From Eubacterium sp. (GTDB lineage Bacteria > Bacillota > Clostridia > Lachnospirales > Lachnospiraceae): 64,000 bases of DNA. Position numbers and translations under genes: made by a program. The number at the start of each line of letters is the position of its first letter. Within the stretch, counting starts at the first letter, position 1. The notes below the pieces were generated by a model, which was not told the origin of the DNA, ran no database searches, and saw nothing but the letters and a program-made list of their open reading frames with translations. Positions 25,418 through 34,080 of the stretch are shown here, piece by piece. The stretch spans positions 1 to 64,000 of the forward strand of contig JAFQXO010000008.1 of the NCBI GenBank assembly GCA_017406925.1, in the 5' to 3' direction.

Positions 25418-26707
25418 ATGAGTGATAATAATCTGGCGATTAAAATAGAAAGAATAAGAAAGCAATATCGATTAGGCGTAATAGGTGGAGGAACCTTAAA
25501 AGGTGATCTTCAAAGTTGGTGGGCTCGAAAAAGAGGTAAAGAAGATCCTAATGTAAGAATAGGTTCCAAGATTTATAAGAAAAATGAAAAGTTTTTGGCA
25601 TTAGACGGCATTAATCTAACAATATATGAAGGGGAAAGACTAGGGATTATAGGACACAATGGTGCTGGAAAATCTACTCTTCTGAAATTGTTATCGAGAG
25701 TAACTGCCCCTACTGAAGGAGAGATAAAGGTAAACGGAAGAATATCTTCAATGCTCGAAGTTGGTACAGGATTTAATCCAGAACTAACTGGAAGAGAAAA
25801 CATCTATTTGAATGGTGCAATATTAGGAATGACGCGTGCGGAGGTTTCCGAGAAAATAGATGATATCATTGAGTTTTCAGAATGCAGTAACTTTATTGAT
25901 ACGCCAGTAAAAAGATATTCATCGGGAATGTATGTGAAATTAGCTTTTGCAGTTGCTGCCCATCTTGATTCAGAGATAATGATTATGGATGAAGTATTAG
26001 CTGTGGGAGACATGGCATTTCAAACAAAATGTTTAGAAAAAATGAAAGAGGTATCTACTTCTGAAGGACGAACAATTCTTTATGTAAGTCATAATATGAA
26101 TACTATCCGAACACTGTGCGATAGATGCATTGTTCTTAGTAAGGGAAAGATTATTTATGACGGAAATGTTAATAAAGCTATTGATATTTATTTGTCTAAA
26201 GGGTTAGATAAAGAATTGATAAGAGATCACTATGAATTTGATGACAACTATAGACATTTGGATTGGAATAGCAGTGATTTGAGAATACAAGAGTTAGAAT
26301 TAAACAACTATGGAATCAAATGTGGAAATAAAATACCATTAAAACTTAAAGTTCAGTCGAAAGAAAAAAATGAAAACGTACGTTTTAGATTTGAGTTTTC
26401 ACCTATGGTAAGTCCTAAAAAAGCGGCAACCATGGTAACAGAAGAAAGAGTAAACTTTGCTGAAAATGAATTGAAAGAATTATCTTTTGAACTTGACACT
26501 TCTCATCTGGTTCCTTCAAGGTACCAAGTAGATGTGGTAGCATTTGTAACAGATGAATATGGAAAAGATTGTCAGTTGGAAGGTGTGTTCCCAGGATTTG
26601 TTTTTGACATGAATGAAAAACAAATAGATAATCCGATGTTGTGGAAAACCCATAATTGGGGAGCAGTGCGATTAAACGATGTAAAACTTAAAGGTGATAA
26701 AGAATAA
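25418..26707 (+). CDS. Polysaccharide ABC exporter ATPase with C-terminal glycan-binding domain (Wzt type)
   Basis: The 429-residue protein has an ATPase domain (about 1-240) with Walker A GHNGAGKST, signature YSSGMYVKLAFAVAAH and Walker B IMIMDEVLAVGD, all typical of Wzt/TagH, then a Wzt C-terminal beta-sandwich (about 285-425) that in known systems recognises the finished glycan end. ATG 25418 follows GGAG; an upstream in-frame ATG at 25406 overlapping the permease stop lacks a ribosome site. The carboxy domain predicts that the polymer is terminated by a specific modification before export. Confidence 0.9.
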   Translation: MSDNNLAIKIERIRKQYRLGVIGGGTLKGDLQSWWARKRGKEDPNVRIGSKIYKKNEKFLALDGINLTIYEGERLGIIGHNGAGKSTLLKLLSRVTAPTEGEIKVNGRISSMLEVGTGFNPELTGRENIYLNGAILGMTRAEVSEKIDDIIEFSECSNFIDTPVKRYSSGMYVKLAFAVAAHLDSEIMIMDEVLAVGDMAFQTKCLEKMKEVSTSEGRTILYVSHNMNTIRTLCDRCIVLSKGKIIYDGNVNKAIDIYLSKGLDKELIRDHYEFDDNYRHLDWNSSDLRIQELELNNYGIKCGNKIPLKLKVQSKEKNENVRFRFEFSPMVSPKKAATMVTEERVNFAENELKELSFELDTSHLVPSRYQVDVVAFVTDEYGKDCQLEGVFPGFVFDMNEKQIDNPMLWKTHNWGAVRLNDVKLKGDKE

Positions 26708-26731
26708 GTAGAACAATAAGTGAGGTTAAAT

Positions 26732-27466
26732 ATGAGCATTCTAATAGTAGGTTGCGGTGTGGTTGGAAATAACCTAGCGAAAGAAATAGAAAAGTTAAAA
26801 CCAGAATTATACGACAAATATAAGGACATTGATACTAGGGCTATCAAAAAATATGACATTGCATTTATTTGCGTTGATACCCCTATTAATAATGAAAATC
26901 TGTGTGATATTTCAGAAGTAAAAAATGCGATAGAAGAAAATGAGGCAGATATATATGTTATTAAAAGTACCATTCTTCCTCATTCAACAGAAAAGTTAAT
27001 AGAGAAGACAGGAAAACAAATTGTTTTCAGCCCTGAATACTATGGAGCTACCCAGCATTGCAATAACTTTGACTTTGGATTTACTATTCTTGGTGGAGAA
27101 AAAAGTGTATGTCAGAAGGTTATACAAGTTTTGCAGAGTGTATATGATGGACGTCATACTTTTAGAATCGTTGATAGTACTACAGCAGAGATTGCAAAAT
27201 ATATGGAAAACAGTTGGTTGGCAACAAAAGTGTCTTTTTGTTCTCAGTTTTATCAAATTGCCAAAAAACACAATGTTAGTTACGAGGAATTAAGAGAATT
27301 ATTCATTCTAGACCCAAGAGTCAATCCTTCACACACTTTTATATATGAAGATCATCCATATTGGGAAAGCCATTGCTTAGATAAAGATGTTAATGCCATA
27401 GCAAAATCAGAAAATGCACAATTGCTATTAGATATTATTGAATTTAATGAAAAATGTAAAAAGTAA
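26732..27466 (+). CDS. Shortened UDP-glucose/GDP-mannose dehydrogenase-like protein
   Basis: Resembles the NAD-binding and central domains of UDP-sugar 6-dehydrogenases: ILIVGCGVVGNNLA at the start, FICVDTPINNE, VIKSTILPHST, then AEIAKYMENSWLATKVSF from the central helix and SHCLDKDVNAI, which retains the catalytic Cys (C215). At 244 residues it is far shorter than the usual 390-450 and lacks the C-terminal UDP-binding domain; the region between strand 2 and the TP-loop is also shortened. The reading frame is clean and the RBS is normal, so it looks like a maintained short form rather than a fresh pseudogene. Activity is uncertain. Confidence 0.7.
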   Translation: MSILIVGCGVVGNNLAKEIEKLKPELYDKYKDIDTRAIKKYDIAFICVDTPINNENLCDISEVKNAIEENEADIYVIKSTILPHSTEKLIEKTGKQIVFSPEYYGATQHCNNFDFGFTILGGEKSVCQKVIQVLQSVYDGRHTFRIVDSTTAEIAKYMENSWLATKVSFCSQFYQIAKKHNVSYEELRELFILDPRVNPSHTFIYEDHPYWESHCLDKDVNAIAKSENAQLLLDIIEFNEKCKK

Positions 27467-27543
27467 ACAATAATTAACAAACTAGAAATGCGAAAAGAGC
27501 AGCTTAAATAATGGAGAGACTTTATAAAAAAAGGAGGTAAAAA

Positions 27544-28437
27544 ATGCAAGAATATAACAATCATAGGCATATGAATGTTTTGATATCGGCTGATAAAAAG
27601 TACTTAAGCAAGTACAAGACGATGTTATATTCTTTGAAAAAATACAATAGCGATTTTAAAGTGTACTTTCTTAACAAAAGTCTTTCCTCGAGAAAAATAA
27701 AAAAATTTAAAAAGTATCTAAAGAAAAAAATCAACTGTGATTGTGTTGTAATTGATATGGATGAAACTCTATATGAAAAACTTCCTATCAACATTAAACG
27801 CATCAGTTTAGAAACCTATTCACGTTTGTTTGCTCAATTTTGCTTACCGGAAGAGTTGGATAGGATTATGTGGTTAGATGCAGATGTAATTTGTTTGAAA
27901 AATGTAGAAGATATTTATTTTCAGGAGTTTGATAATAAAAGCATTATAGGGACTATAGATATTTCGGAGGAACGAGTAAAAGCGGAATATCAAGATAAAA
28001 TTGGGTTGGATTTAGGCGAAAAGCATCATTATATTAATGCAGGTATAATAATACTTAATCTAAAAAAAATAAGGGATACTACCACGGTAAAGTCTATTTT
28101 AGATTTGTGCATTCAATTGAAGGATAGCATAAAATTTCAGGATCAAGACATAATTAATGTTCTTTATAAAGGTGATATGAAATATGAAACAAAATATTTT
28201 AATTATCCATTGTTTTATACCGAAACCATAGAAGAGAAAGAATTGGAGAAAGTTCGTTTTTTTCATTTTGTTGAAGCTGAGAAACCTTGGAGAATCAAAA
28301 GCCATAATGCATTCTCTAAATACTGGTGGGATATAGAAATTGAAAGAGGAAACAGAATAAAATACTATTCTTATTTGGTCATTAGAGGTATATATATGGG
28401 GATTAGAAAAATCTACTTAAAAATTAGAGGCATATAG
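27544..28437 (+). CDS. Family 8 glycosyltransferase
   Basis: Galactosyl/glucosyltransferase of the LgtC/GspA type, 297 residues. MNVLISADKKYLSKYKTMLY is the family opening, the DxD motif lies in MWLDADVICLKN (about 104-115), HHYINAGIIILNLKK matches the conserved NAG segment, and FHFVEAEKPW is the C-terminal metal-binding H-x-x-x-x-K-P-W. A near-perfect AGGAGGT precedes ATG 27544. Last plus-strand gene of the polysaccharide locus. Confidence 0.92.
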   Translation: MQEYNNHRHMNVLISADKKYLSKYKTMLYSLKKYNSDFKVYFLNKSLSSRKIKKFKKYLKKKINCDCVVIDMDETLYEKLPINIKRISLETYSRLFAQFCLPEELDRIMWLDADVICLKNVEDIYFQEFDNKSIIGTIDISEERVKAEYQDKIGLDLGEKHHYINAGIIILNLKKIRDTTTVKSILDLCIQLKDSIKFQDQDIINVLYKGDMKYETKYFNYPLFYTETIEEKELEKVRFFHFVEAEKPWRIKSHNAFSKYWWDIEIERGNRIKYYSYLVIRGIYMGIRKIYLKIRGI

Positions 28438-28453
28438 TATAAGCATATAGAAA

Positions 28454-29479
28454 TTATTGGCGAAAACTCTTTCGTATTTTGAATAGATTTAGTTTACAGA
28501 CAAAAGACATTGATAGGATAATTTGAATGCGACGCAAAAAACTAGAGTTGGATAATTCTTCATAGCAAATTTCAGACCAACGATACCAAAGAATATTCTT
28601 CAATTTACGTTGGTCATATATATTGTTTACTTTGTTGGCTTTGATTATGATTCGAAGCCATTTTTTTATTTTAGAACTGTATGGTTTTTGCTCATATAAA
28701 AATCTAAAATGTAGCGGTTTCAGATTATCAGTTAATGATAGATTTAATGATTTTAACTGTTTTTGTATGATTTTAATCGCGCATTCATCTTGCTCGGCAG
28801 TTTTTGAAAGGGAAATATTATTTTCGTGTTGGCGAAACTTAAGTAGTATATGAGGATAAATATATAAGTTTGCATATCTTGAACAGTTTGCCCACATATC
28901 GTAGTCTTGTGCGTAACGATAGTCCTCATTATAACTGATGTTGTGATCTATAAGCAATCGGTGATTGAAAAATGAACTTGGGTGAACAAGAAGAGGCTTA
29001 TTTTCGAATAAAAGATGGATTCTATATTCATCAATATCATTAATAGATTGGCGAGTCCAATCTTCTAATCGCACATTACTCTTGTCATCTATAATTTCTG
29101 CCCATGTTCCACATACAATAGTATCTGGATGCTCATCCATATATGCAATCTGCTTTTCAAACCTTTCAGGATAACAAATGTCATCAGCATCCATCCTTGC
29201 AATATACTCACCTCGAGCTAAGTCTAATCCTTTATTTAAAGACTTAGTAAGTCCAATGTTCTCTTCGTTTATAATCAACTTAATCCTAGGATCATCATAC
29301 GACTTGATAAACTCTAACGAATCATCAGTAGAGCCATCATCAATAATGATGAATTCAAAGTTAGAATATGTCTGATTCAAGACGCTATCAATAGACTCCT
29401 TTAAATAATTTAAAGGAGTGTTATAGTTGCTCATCACAACAGATATTAGACCTTTTTCCAGAGTCTTTTCCTCTGACAT
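28454..29479 (-). CDS. Family 2 glycosyltransferase on the opposite strand
   Basis: GT-A transferase of 341 residues: LISVVMSNYNTPLNYLKESI, IIDDGSTDDS and ARGEYIARMDADDI with the DAD metal motif near residues 96-98. The C-terminal 100 residues are Lys/Arg-rich without a clear membrane helix. It converges on the GT8 gene with only 16 bases between the two stops and no obvious hairpin, and it closes the polysaccharide locus. AAAGG on the minus strand precedes ATG 29479. Confidence 0.9.
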   Translation of the reverse strand: MSEEKTLEKGLISVVMSNYNTPLNYLKESIDSVLNQTYSNFEFIIIDDGSTDDSLEFIKSYDDPRIKLIINEENIGLTKSLNKGLDLARGEYIARMDADDICYPERFEKQIAYMDEHPDTIVCGTWAEIIDDKSNVRLEDWTRQSINDIDEYRIHLLFENKPLLVHPSSFFNHRLLIDHNISYNEDYRYAQDYDMWANCSRYANLYIYPHILLKFRQHENNISLSKTAEQDECAIKIIQKQLKSLNLSLTDNLKPLHFRFLYEQKPYSSKIKKWLRIIIKANKVNNIYDQRKLKNILWYRWSEICYEELSNSSFLRRIQIILSMSFVCKLNLFKIRKSFRQ

Positions 29480-29597
29480 TTTTCTTTACCTTTCGTAATT
29501 ACTTACCATAAAAATAGTAGTATAAAAAAATATAATCTGTCAAGATTTCAAACATAACATTTAATGTCAAAAACCTAAAATAATTGCCTTTTTACTG

Positions 29598-29625
29598 TTG
29601 AAAAAATGCCCCCAAGTGTTATACT
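29598..29625 (+). promoter_or_regulatory. Promoter of the nitroreductase/pfl region
   Basis: TTGAAA (29598-29603), 16-base spacer, TATACT (29620-29625). The 80-base leader that follows has TAGCGAA (29634-29640) and TTCGCTA (29675-29681), which can pair, and three ATTAAG repeats. The rest of the 230-base divergent gap holds no recognisable gene. Confidence 0.55.
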
Positions 29626-29709
29626 TATTAAGTTAGCGAACTTCTTTATTAAGACGAGTGATTTTAGCAATAATTTCGCTAGATATTAAGACGTTTTGGA
29701 GGTGTTTTA

Positions 29710-30246
29710 ATGGAGACAATTAAGTGCATAAAAACACGTAGAAGTATTCGTAAATTTACCGATGAGAAGGTATCAAATGACACTATTAAGGACCTAGTTC
29801 TTGCGGCGTCATATGCACCTTCTTGGAAAAATTCACAAACTACGAGATATATCGCAGTTACTGATCCAGACCTTAAGAGTCAGATCGCTTCAGAGTGTTG
29901 TGCGGAGCACAATGCAGGCATTATCAATAGTGCACCTGTTATCGTTGCTACGCTCATCAAAGATAAGCGTTCAGGATTTGAGAGAGACGGTAGTTTCTCG
30001 ACGATTCGAGAAGACGGATGGCAGGCGTTTGATAATGGAATTGCTACGCAAACATTTTGCTTGGCAGCGCATGACCAGGGTCTAGGAACAGTCATTATGG
30101 GCCTCTACGACATTGAAAAGGCTTCAGAAATTTTGGAAGTACCTGAGGGAGAGCTTCTGATGTCGCTAATTGCATTGGGACATCCAGACATCGACCCAGA
30201 AGTTCCAAAGAAGAAGAGCGTAGAGGATATTTTAACTATTAAGTAA
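29710..30246 (+). CDS. Nitroreductase-family FMN oxidoreductase
   Basis: NAD(P)H-dependent flavin oxidoreductase of 178 residues. The start IKCIKTRRSIRKFTDEKVSN and APSWKNSQTTRY segment bind FMN; FDNGIATQTFCLAAHDQGLG and ALGHPD are typical later motifs. The physiological substrate is unknown. It lies 49 bases before pflB without a terminator and behind a clear promoter, so it may be transcribed with the pyruvate formate-lyase genes. Confidence 0.9.
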   Translation: METIKCIKTRRSIRKFTDEKVSNDTIKDLVLAASYAPSWKNSQTTRYIAVTDPDLKSQIASECCAEHNAGIINSAPVIVATLIKDKRSGFERDGSFSTIREDGWQAFDNGIATQTFCLAAHDQGLGTVIMGLYDIEKASEILEVPEGELLMSLIALGHPDIDPEVPKKKSVEDILTIK

Positions 30247-30295
30247 CTGATTCATATAGATTTTTACGTAGAAGATTTTAGGAGGAAAGATTAAG

Positions 30296-32368
30296 ATGAA
30301 GAAAGAATGGGAAGGTTTTAAGGCTGGCGCTTGGACTGAAGAAGTTAACGTCAGAGATTTTATTCAGAAGAACTACACACCATATGATGGTGATGAGAGT
30401 TTCCTTGCAGGACCTACACAGAATACTAAAGATTTGTGGAACCAGGTTCTTGACCTTCAAAAGAAGGAGAGAGAAGCAGGTGGAGTTTTGGATATGGACA
30501 CTAAGGTTGTTCAGACTATCACTTCACACGAGGCAGGTTACCTAGACAAGGACAAAGAGACTATCGTAGGTTTCCAGACTGATAAGCCATTTAAGAGAGG
30601 ACTTCAGGTTAACGGTGGTATCCGTATGGCTATGAAGGCTTGCTCTGACAACGGTTATGAAGTTGATCCTGAGGTAGTTGATTTCTATACAAACTATAGA
30701 AAGACTCATAACGCCGGTGTATTCGATGCTTATACAGCAGAGATCAGAACGTGTAGAACTAACCACATCGTTACTGGTTTGCCAGATGCTTATGGTCGTG
30801 GGCGTATCATTGGTGACTACCGTAGAGTAGCACTTTATGGTATCGATGCATTGATTGAGGATAAGAAGAATCAGAAGTTAGGTACAGAGTTAATGACTAT
30901 GACTCCTGATGTTATCCGTGATAGAGAAGAGTATTCAGAGCAGCTTAGAGCTCTTGAGGAGTTAAAGGAATTAGGAAATATCTATGGTTTTGATATTTCT
31001 AAACCTGCTAAGAACGTACAGGAAGCTATCCAGTGGACATACCTTGGATATCTTGCAGCAGTTAAGGAGCAGAACGGTGCGGCTATGTCACTTGGACGTA
31101 CATCTACATTCATCGACTGCTACGCTGAGAGAGATTTAGCTAACGGTACATTCACAGAGGAGCAGATTCAGGAATTCGTAGACCACTTCATTATGAAGTT
31201 GCGTTGCGTGAAGTTTGCTCGTACTCCAGAGTACAACCAGATTTTCGCTGGTGACCCAGTTTGGGTAACAGAGTCTATCGGTGGTGTCGGCATTGACGGA
31301 CGTCACATGGTTTCTAAGATGTCATTCAGATATTTGCATACACTTGAGAACTTGAGTGCAGCTCCAGAGCCAAACCTTACAGTTCTTTGGTCTACAAGAT
31401 TGCCGGAGGCATTCAAGAGATACTGCGCTAAGATTTCTATCGGATATTCTTCAGTTCAGTATGAGAACGATGATCTTATGAGAGTTACACACGGTGATGA
31501 TTATGGTATCGCTTGTTGCGTATCATCTATGAGAATCGGTAAGGAAATGCAGTTCTTCGGAGCTCGTGCAAACCTTGCTAAATGTATGCTTTATGCTATC
31601 AACGGTGGTGTTGATGAGAAGACTAAGGTTCAGGTAGGACCTAAGTATCAACCTATCACAGCAGAGTATCTCGACTTTGATGAAGTTATGGACAAGTTCG
31701 ATGATATGATGAAGTGGTTAGCTAGAGTATATGTAAGTGCTTTGAATGTAATTCACTATATGCATGATAAGTATTGCTACGAGCGTATCCAGATGGCTCT
31801 CCACGATGCCAAGGTTACAAGATGGTTCGCTACTGGTGTGGCTGGACTTTCAATCGTGGCTGACTCACTTTCAGCTATCAAGTATGCAAAGGTTAAGACA
31901 ATCAGAGATGAAGACGGATTAGTTGTTGATTACGAAATTGAGGGAGATTTCCCTAAGTATGGTAATGACAACGATGATGTTGATAAGCTCGCTGTTGAGA
32001 TCGTTGACAAGTTCATGGGTTATCTCAGACAGCAGTACACATATAGAGATGGTATTCCAACACAGTCTATTCTTACAATTACTTCAAACGTAACTTATGG
32101 TAAGAATACTGGTAATACTCCAGATGGTAGACGCGAAGGCGCTCCTTTCGCTCCAGGTGCTAACCCACTTCACGGAAGAGATACGAGCGGTGCTGCTTCA
32201 TCACTTGCTTCAGTAGCTAAGATTCCATTTGAGAATGCACAGGATGGTATTTCAAATACATTCACTATCATTCCAGATGCCCTTGGCAAGGAAGGTGATG
32301 TAGTTATCGGCGGAGACCTTGACGCAGAAGAACTTGGAATCGATCTCGAGGAAGTTCTTAAAAAGTAA
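30296..32368 (+). CDS. pflB: Pyruvate formate-lyase catalytic subunit lacking the glycyl-radical domain
   Basis: Converts pyruvate and CoA to formate and acetyl-CoA in fermentation. The 690-residue protein aligns by eye with the ordinary PFL from its N-terminus ([19 protein letters not shown]) through the active-site cysteine pair in [10 protein letters not shown] (C407-C408) to [17 protein letters not shown]. Ordinary PFL then continues for about 80 residues with the radical glycine; here the chain instead ends in an acidic tail ([18 protein letters not shown]). The missing part is encoded separately at 33159. Strong RBS AGGAGG. The protein cannot be active alone by the known mechanism, which needs a glycyl radical within reach of the cysteines. 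Confidence 0.93.
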   Translation: MKKEWEGFKAGAWTEEVNVRDFIQKNYTPYDGDESFLAGPTQNTKDLWNQVLDLQKKEREAGGVLDMDTKVVQTITSHEAGYLDKDKETIVGFQTDKPFKRGLQVNGGIRMAMKACSDNGYEVDPEVVDFYTNYRKTHNAGVFDAYTAEIRTCRTNHIVTGLPDAYGRGRIIGDYRRVALYGIDALIEDKKNQKLGTELMTMTPDVIRDREEYSEQLRALEELKELGNIYGFDISKPAKNVQEAIQWTYLGYLAAVKEQNGAAMSLGRTSTFIDCYAERDLANGTFTEEQIQEFVDHFIMKLRCVKFARTPEYNQIFAGDPVWVTESIGGVGIDGRHMVSKMSFRYLHTLENLSAAPEPNLTVLWSTRLPEAFKRYCAKISIGYSSVQYENDDLMRVTHGDDYGIACCVSSMRIGKEMQFFGARANLAKCMLYAINGGVDEKTKVQVGPKYQPITAEYLDFDEVMDKFDDMMKWLARVYVSALNVIHYMHDKYCYERIQMALHDAKVTRWFATGVAGLSIVADSLSAIKYAKVKTIRDEDGLVVDYEIEGDFPKYGNDNDDVDKLAVEIVDKFMGYLRQQYTYRDGIPTQSILTITSNVTYGKNTGNTPDGRREGAPFAPGANPLHGRDTSGAASSLASVAKIPFENAQDGISNTFTIIPDALGKEGDVVIGGDLDAEELGIDLEEVLKK

Positions 32369-32380
32369 TAGAGGTTAGAC

Positions 32381-33133
32381 GTGGTAAAAGGCAAGATACA
32401 CTCGATTGAGAGTATGGGCACGGTCGACGGACCGGGTATCAGATTGGTGGTTTTCTTCCAGGGATGCCCAATGCGTTGTGCTTACTGTCATAATCCAGAT
32501 ACTTGGGCTATGAAGGGTGGCAAAGAGATGACCGTGGATGAAATCCTAACTGAATACGAGAAGAAGGAACCCTTCTATGTGAATGGTGGCATCACCGCCA
32601 CTGGCGGGGAGCCAATGGTACAGTTAGAGTTTTTGACAGAGTTGTTTACGGCTGCTCACAATCAAGGTATTCACACTTGCTTAGACACATCAGGCACTAT
32701 GTTCCAACCAGATAATGAAGATTATCTAAAGAAGGTGGACAAACTGCTGGATGTTACAGACCTAGTGATGTTGGATATTAAGACAATTAATCCTGAGAAG
32801 CACTTAGAGCTTACTCAGAGACCAAACGACAACATCCTAAAGTTTGCACAGTACATAGACCAAAAAGGTGTTGAGATTCAGATTAGACACGTAGTTGTCC
32901 CTCATGTTACAATGAACAGAGAGGAACTTTACGAACTAGGAAAGTTTATTGGCACACTGAAGATGGTCAAATCATTAGACGCACTTCCATATCATGATAT
33001 GGGCGTCGTGAAATACGAACAACTGGGTATCGATTATCCTTTGAAAGATATCGAGCCGGCTACGAAAGAACAGGCCAAGGAAGCTCGAAAGATTATCTTA
33101 GAGGGACTCAAAGATTCCAGATTAGGTAAATAG
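32381..33133 (+). CDS. pflA: Pyruvate formate-lyase activating enzyme (radical SAM)
   Basis: Uses SAM and a 4Fe-4S cluster to generate the glycyl radical. The 250-residue protein has the cluster motif CPMRCAYC (C29, C33, C36), TGGEPMVQLEFL for SAM binding, and the full PflA core. GTG 32381 follows AGAGGTT and lies 12 bases after pflB. It sits between the catalytic gene and the separate radical-domain gene, so all three are probably made together, and its substrate here should be the 81-residue radical protein. Confidence 0.95.
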   Translation: MVKGKIHSIESMGTVDGPGIRLVVFFQGCPMRCAYCHNPDTWAMKGGKEMTVDEILTEYEKKEPFYVNGGITATGGEPMVQLEFLTELFTAAHNQGIHTCLDTSGTMFQPDNEDYLKKVDKLLDVTDLVMLDIKTINPEKHLELTQRPNDNILKFAQYIDQKGVEIQIRHVVVPHVTMNREELYELGKFIGTLKMVKSLDALPYHDMGVVKYEQLGIDYPLKDIEPATKEQAKEARKIILEGLKDSRLGK

Positions 33134-33158
33134 AATCGATCAATAGGAGGAAATAACT

Positions 33159-33404
33159 ATGGCAAACAATAATCAGGTAGATAACTTAGTAGCTTTGTTA
33201 GACGGTTATGCACAGGAAGGTGGACATCACCTCAACGTAAACGTATTAGTAAAGGATACACTTCTTGATGCTCAGAAGCACCCAGAAAAGTACCCACAGC
33301 TTACTATCCGCGTTTCAGGATATGCAGTTAACTTCATCAAGTTGACTAAGGAGCAGCAGGACGATGTTATTCACAGAACGTTCCATGCTAGCACAGGCCT
33401 ATAA
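33159..33404 (+). CDS. Stand-alone glycyl-radical domain of pyruvate formate-lyase (GrcA/YfiD-like)
   Basis: An 81-residue protein equal to the C-terminal domain of [23 protein letters not shown], then [19 protein letters not shown] with radical Gly54, and [12 protein letters not shown]. In E. coli a similar separate protein (GrcA/YfiD) is a spare part for oxygen-damaged PFL; here the partner PFL has no domain of its own, so this would be an obligatory subunit. A strong AGGAGG precedes ATG 33159, suggesting high expression. A terminator follows directly. Confidence 0.93.
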   Translation: MANNNQVDNLVALLDGYAQEGGHHLNVNVLVKDTLLDAQKHPEKYPQLTIRVSGYAVNFIKLTKEQQDDVIHRTFHASTGL

Positions 33405-33417
33405 AATATGAATTACT

Positions 33418-33447
33418 AAAAGGTCGGCTTATTAAGCCGGCCTTTTA
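33418..33447 (+). terminator. Terminator closing the pfl operon
   Basis: AAAGGTCGGCT pairs with AGCCGGCCTTT (one G-U) around TATTA, then TATT. It lies between the radical-domain gene and xpt. Confidence 0.85.
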
Positions 33448-33456
33448 TTGTTTAAT

Positions 33457-33471
33457 GTGAAGATTCTTCAC
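33457..33471 (+). promoter_or_regulatory. Palindrome upstream of xpt, candidate operator
   Basis: GTGAAGATTCTTCAC is a perfect seven-base inverted repeat around one T. It lies between a TTGTTT and an AAAATA that could serve as a weak promoter for xpt. The regulator is unknown; the sequence does not match a purine riboswitch, for which there is not enough room. Confidence 0.35.
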
Positions 33472-33498
33472 AAAATAATGCATCAGCGGGGGAAGACT

Positions 33499-34071
33499 AT
33501 GCAATTATTAGAAGAGAGAATATTGATGGACGGCAATGTGATAGGCGAAGGTGTTTTGAAAGTGGACAGTTTTCTAAATCATCAGATGGACATGACATTG
33601 TTCCAAGAGATGGGAAAAGAATGGAAGCGTTTGTTCACAGACAGACCTATCAACAAGATTCTTACTATCGAGGCATCAGGTATCGGTATAGCATGTGTTG
33701 CTGCGCAATACTTTGATGTACCTGTGGTTTTCGCAAAGAAAGCGCAGAGTATTAATATCGAAGGAGACGTCTACTCTACAAAGATAGAATCATTTACACA
33801 TAAAAGAACATATGACGTTATTGTGTCAAAGAAATTTATTGGTCCGGAGGACCATGTTCTTATAATCGATGATTTTCTAGCTAATGGATGTGCACTAGAA
33901 GGATTGATTGAGATAGTAGAACAGTCGGGTGCCACAATAGAAGGTATCGGAATTGCTATCGAGAAGGGATTCCAGAGAGGTGGAAAGATTATCCGCGATA
34001 AGGGAATCAGACTTGAGTCGCTTGCCATCATTGATTCGATGGAAAATGGAAAAGTAACTTTTAGAAAGTAA
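33499..34071 (+). CDS. xpt: Xanthine phosphoribosyltransferase
   Basis: Salvages xanthine to XMP using PRPP. The 190-residue length matches Xpt. The PRPP-binding motif [20 protein letters not shown] is clear, and the N-terminus [20 protein letters not shown] and DSFLNHQMD are family specific. ATG 33499 has GGGGGAAG upstream; the frame is open further 5-prime but through the palindrome. No guanine riboswitch is present, unlike in Bacillus. Confidence 0.93.
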   Translation: MQLLEERILMDGNVIGEGVLKVDSFLNHQMDMTLFQEMGKEWKRLFTDRPINKILTIEASGIGIACVAAQYFDVPVVFAKKAQSINIEGDVYSTKIESFTHKRTYDVIVSKKFIGPEDHVLIIDDFLANGCALEGLIEIVEQSGATIEGIGIAIEKGFQRGGKIIRDKGIRLESLAIIDSMENGKVTFRK

Positions 34072-34080
34072 GGTAGTTAA

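Noticed and set aside
32340..33160. The PFL split as a frameshift or sequencing error
   Set aside because: The two parts are separated by a complete activase gene of about 750 bases, each with its own start and ribosome site, so a single-base error cannot explain it.
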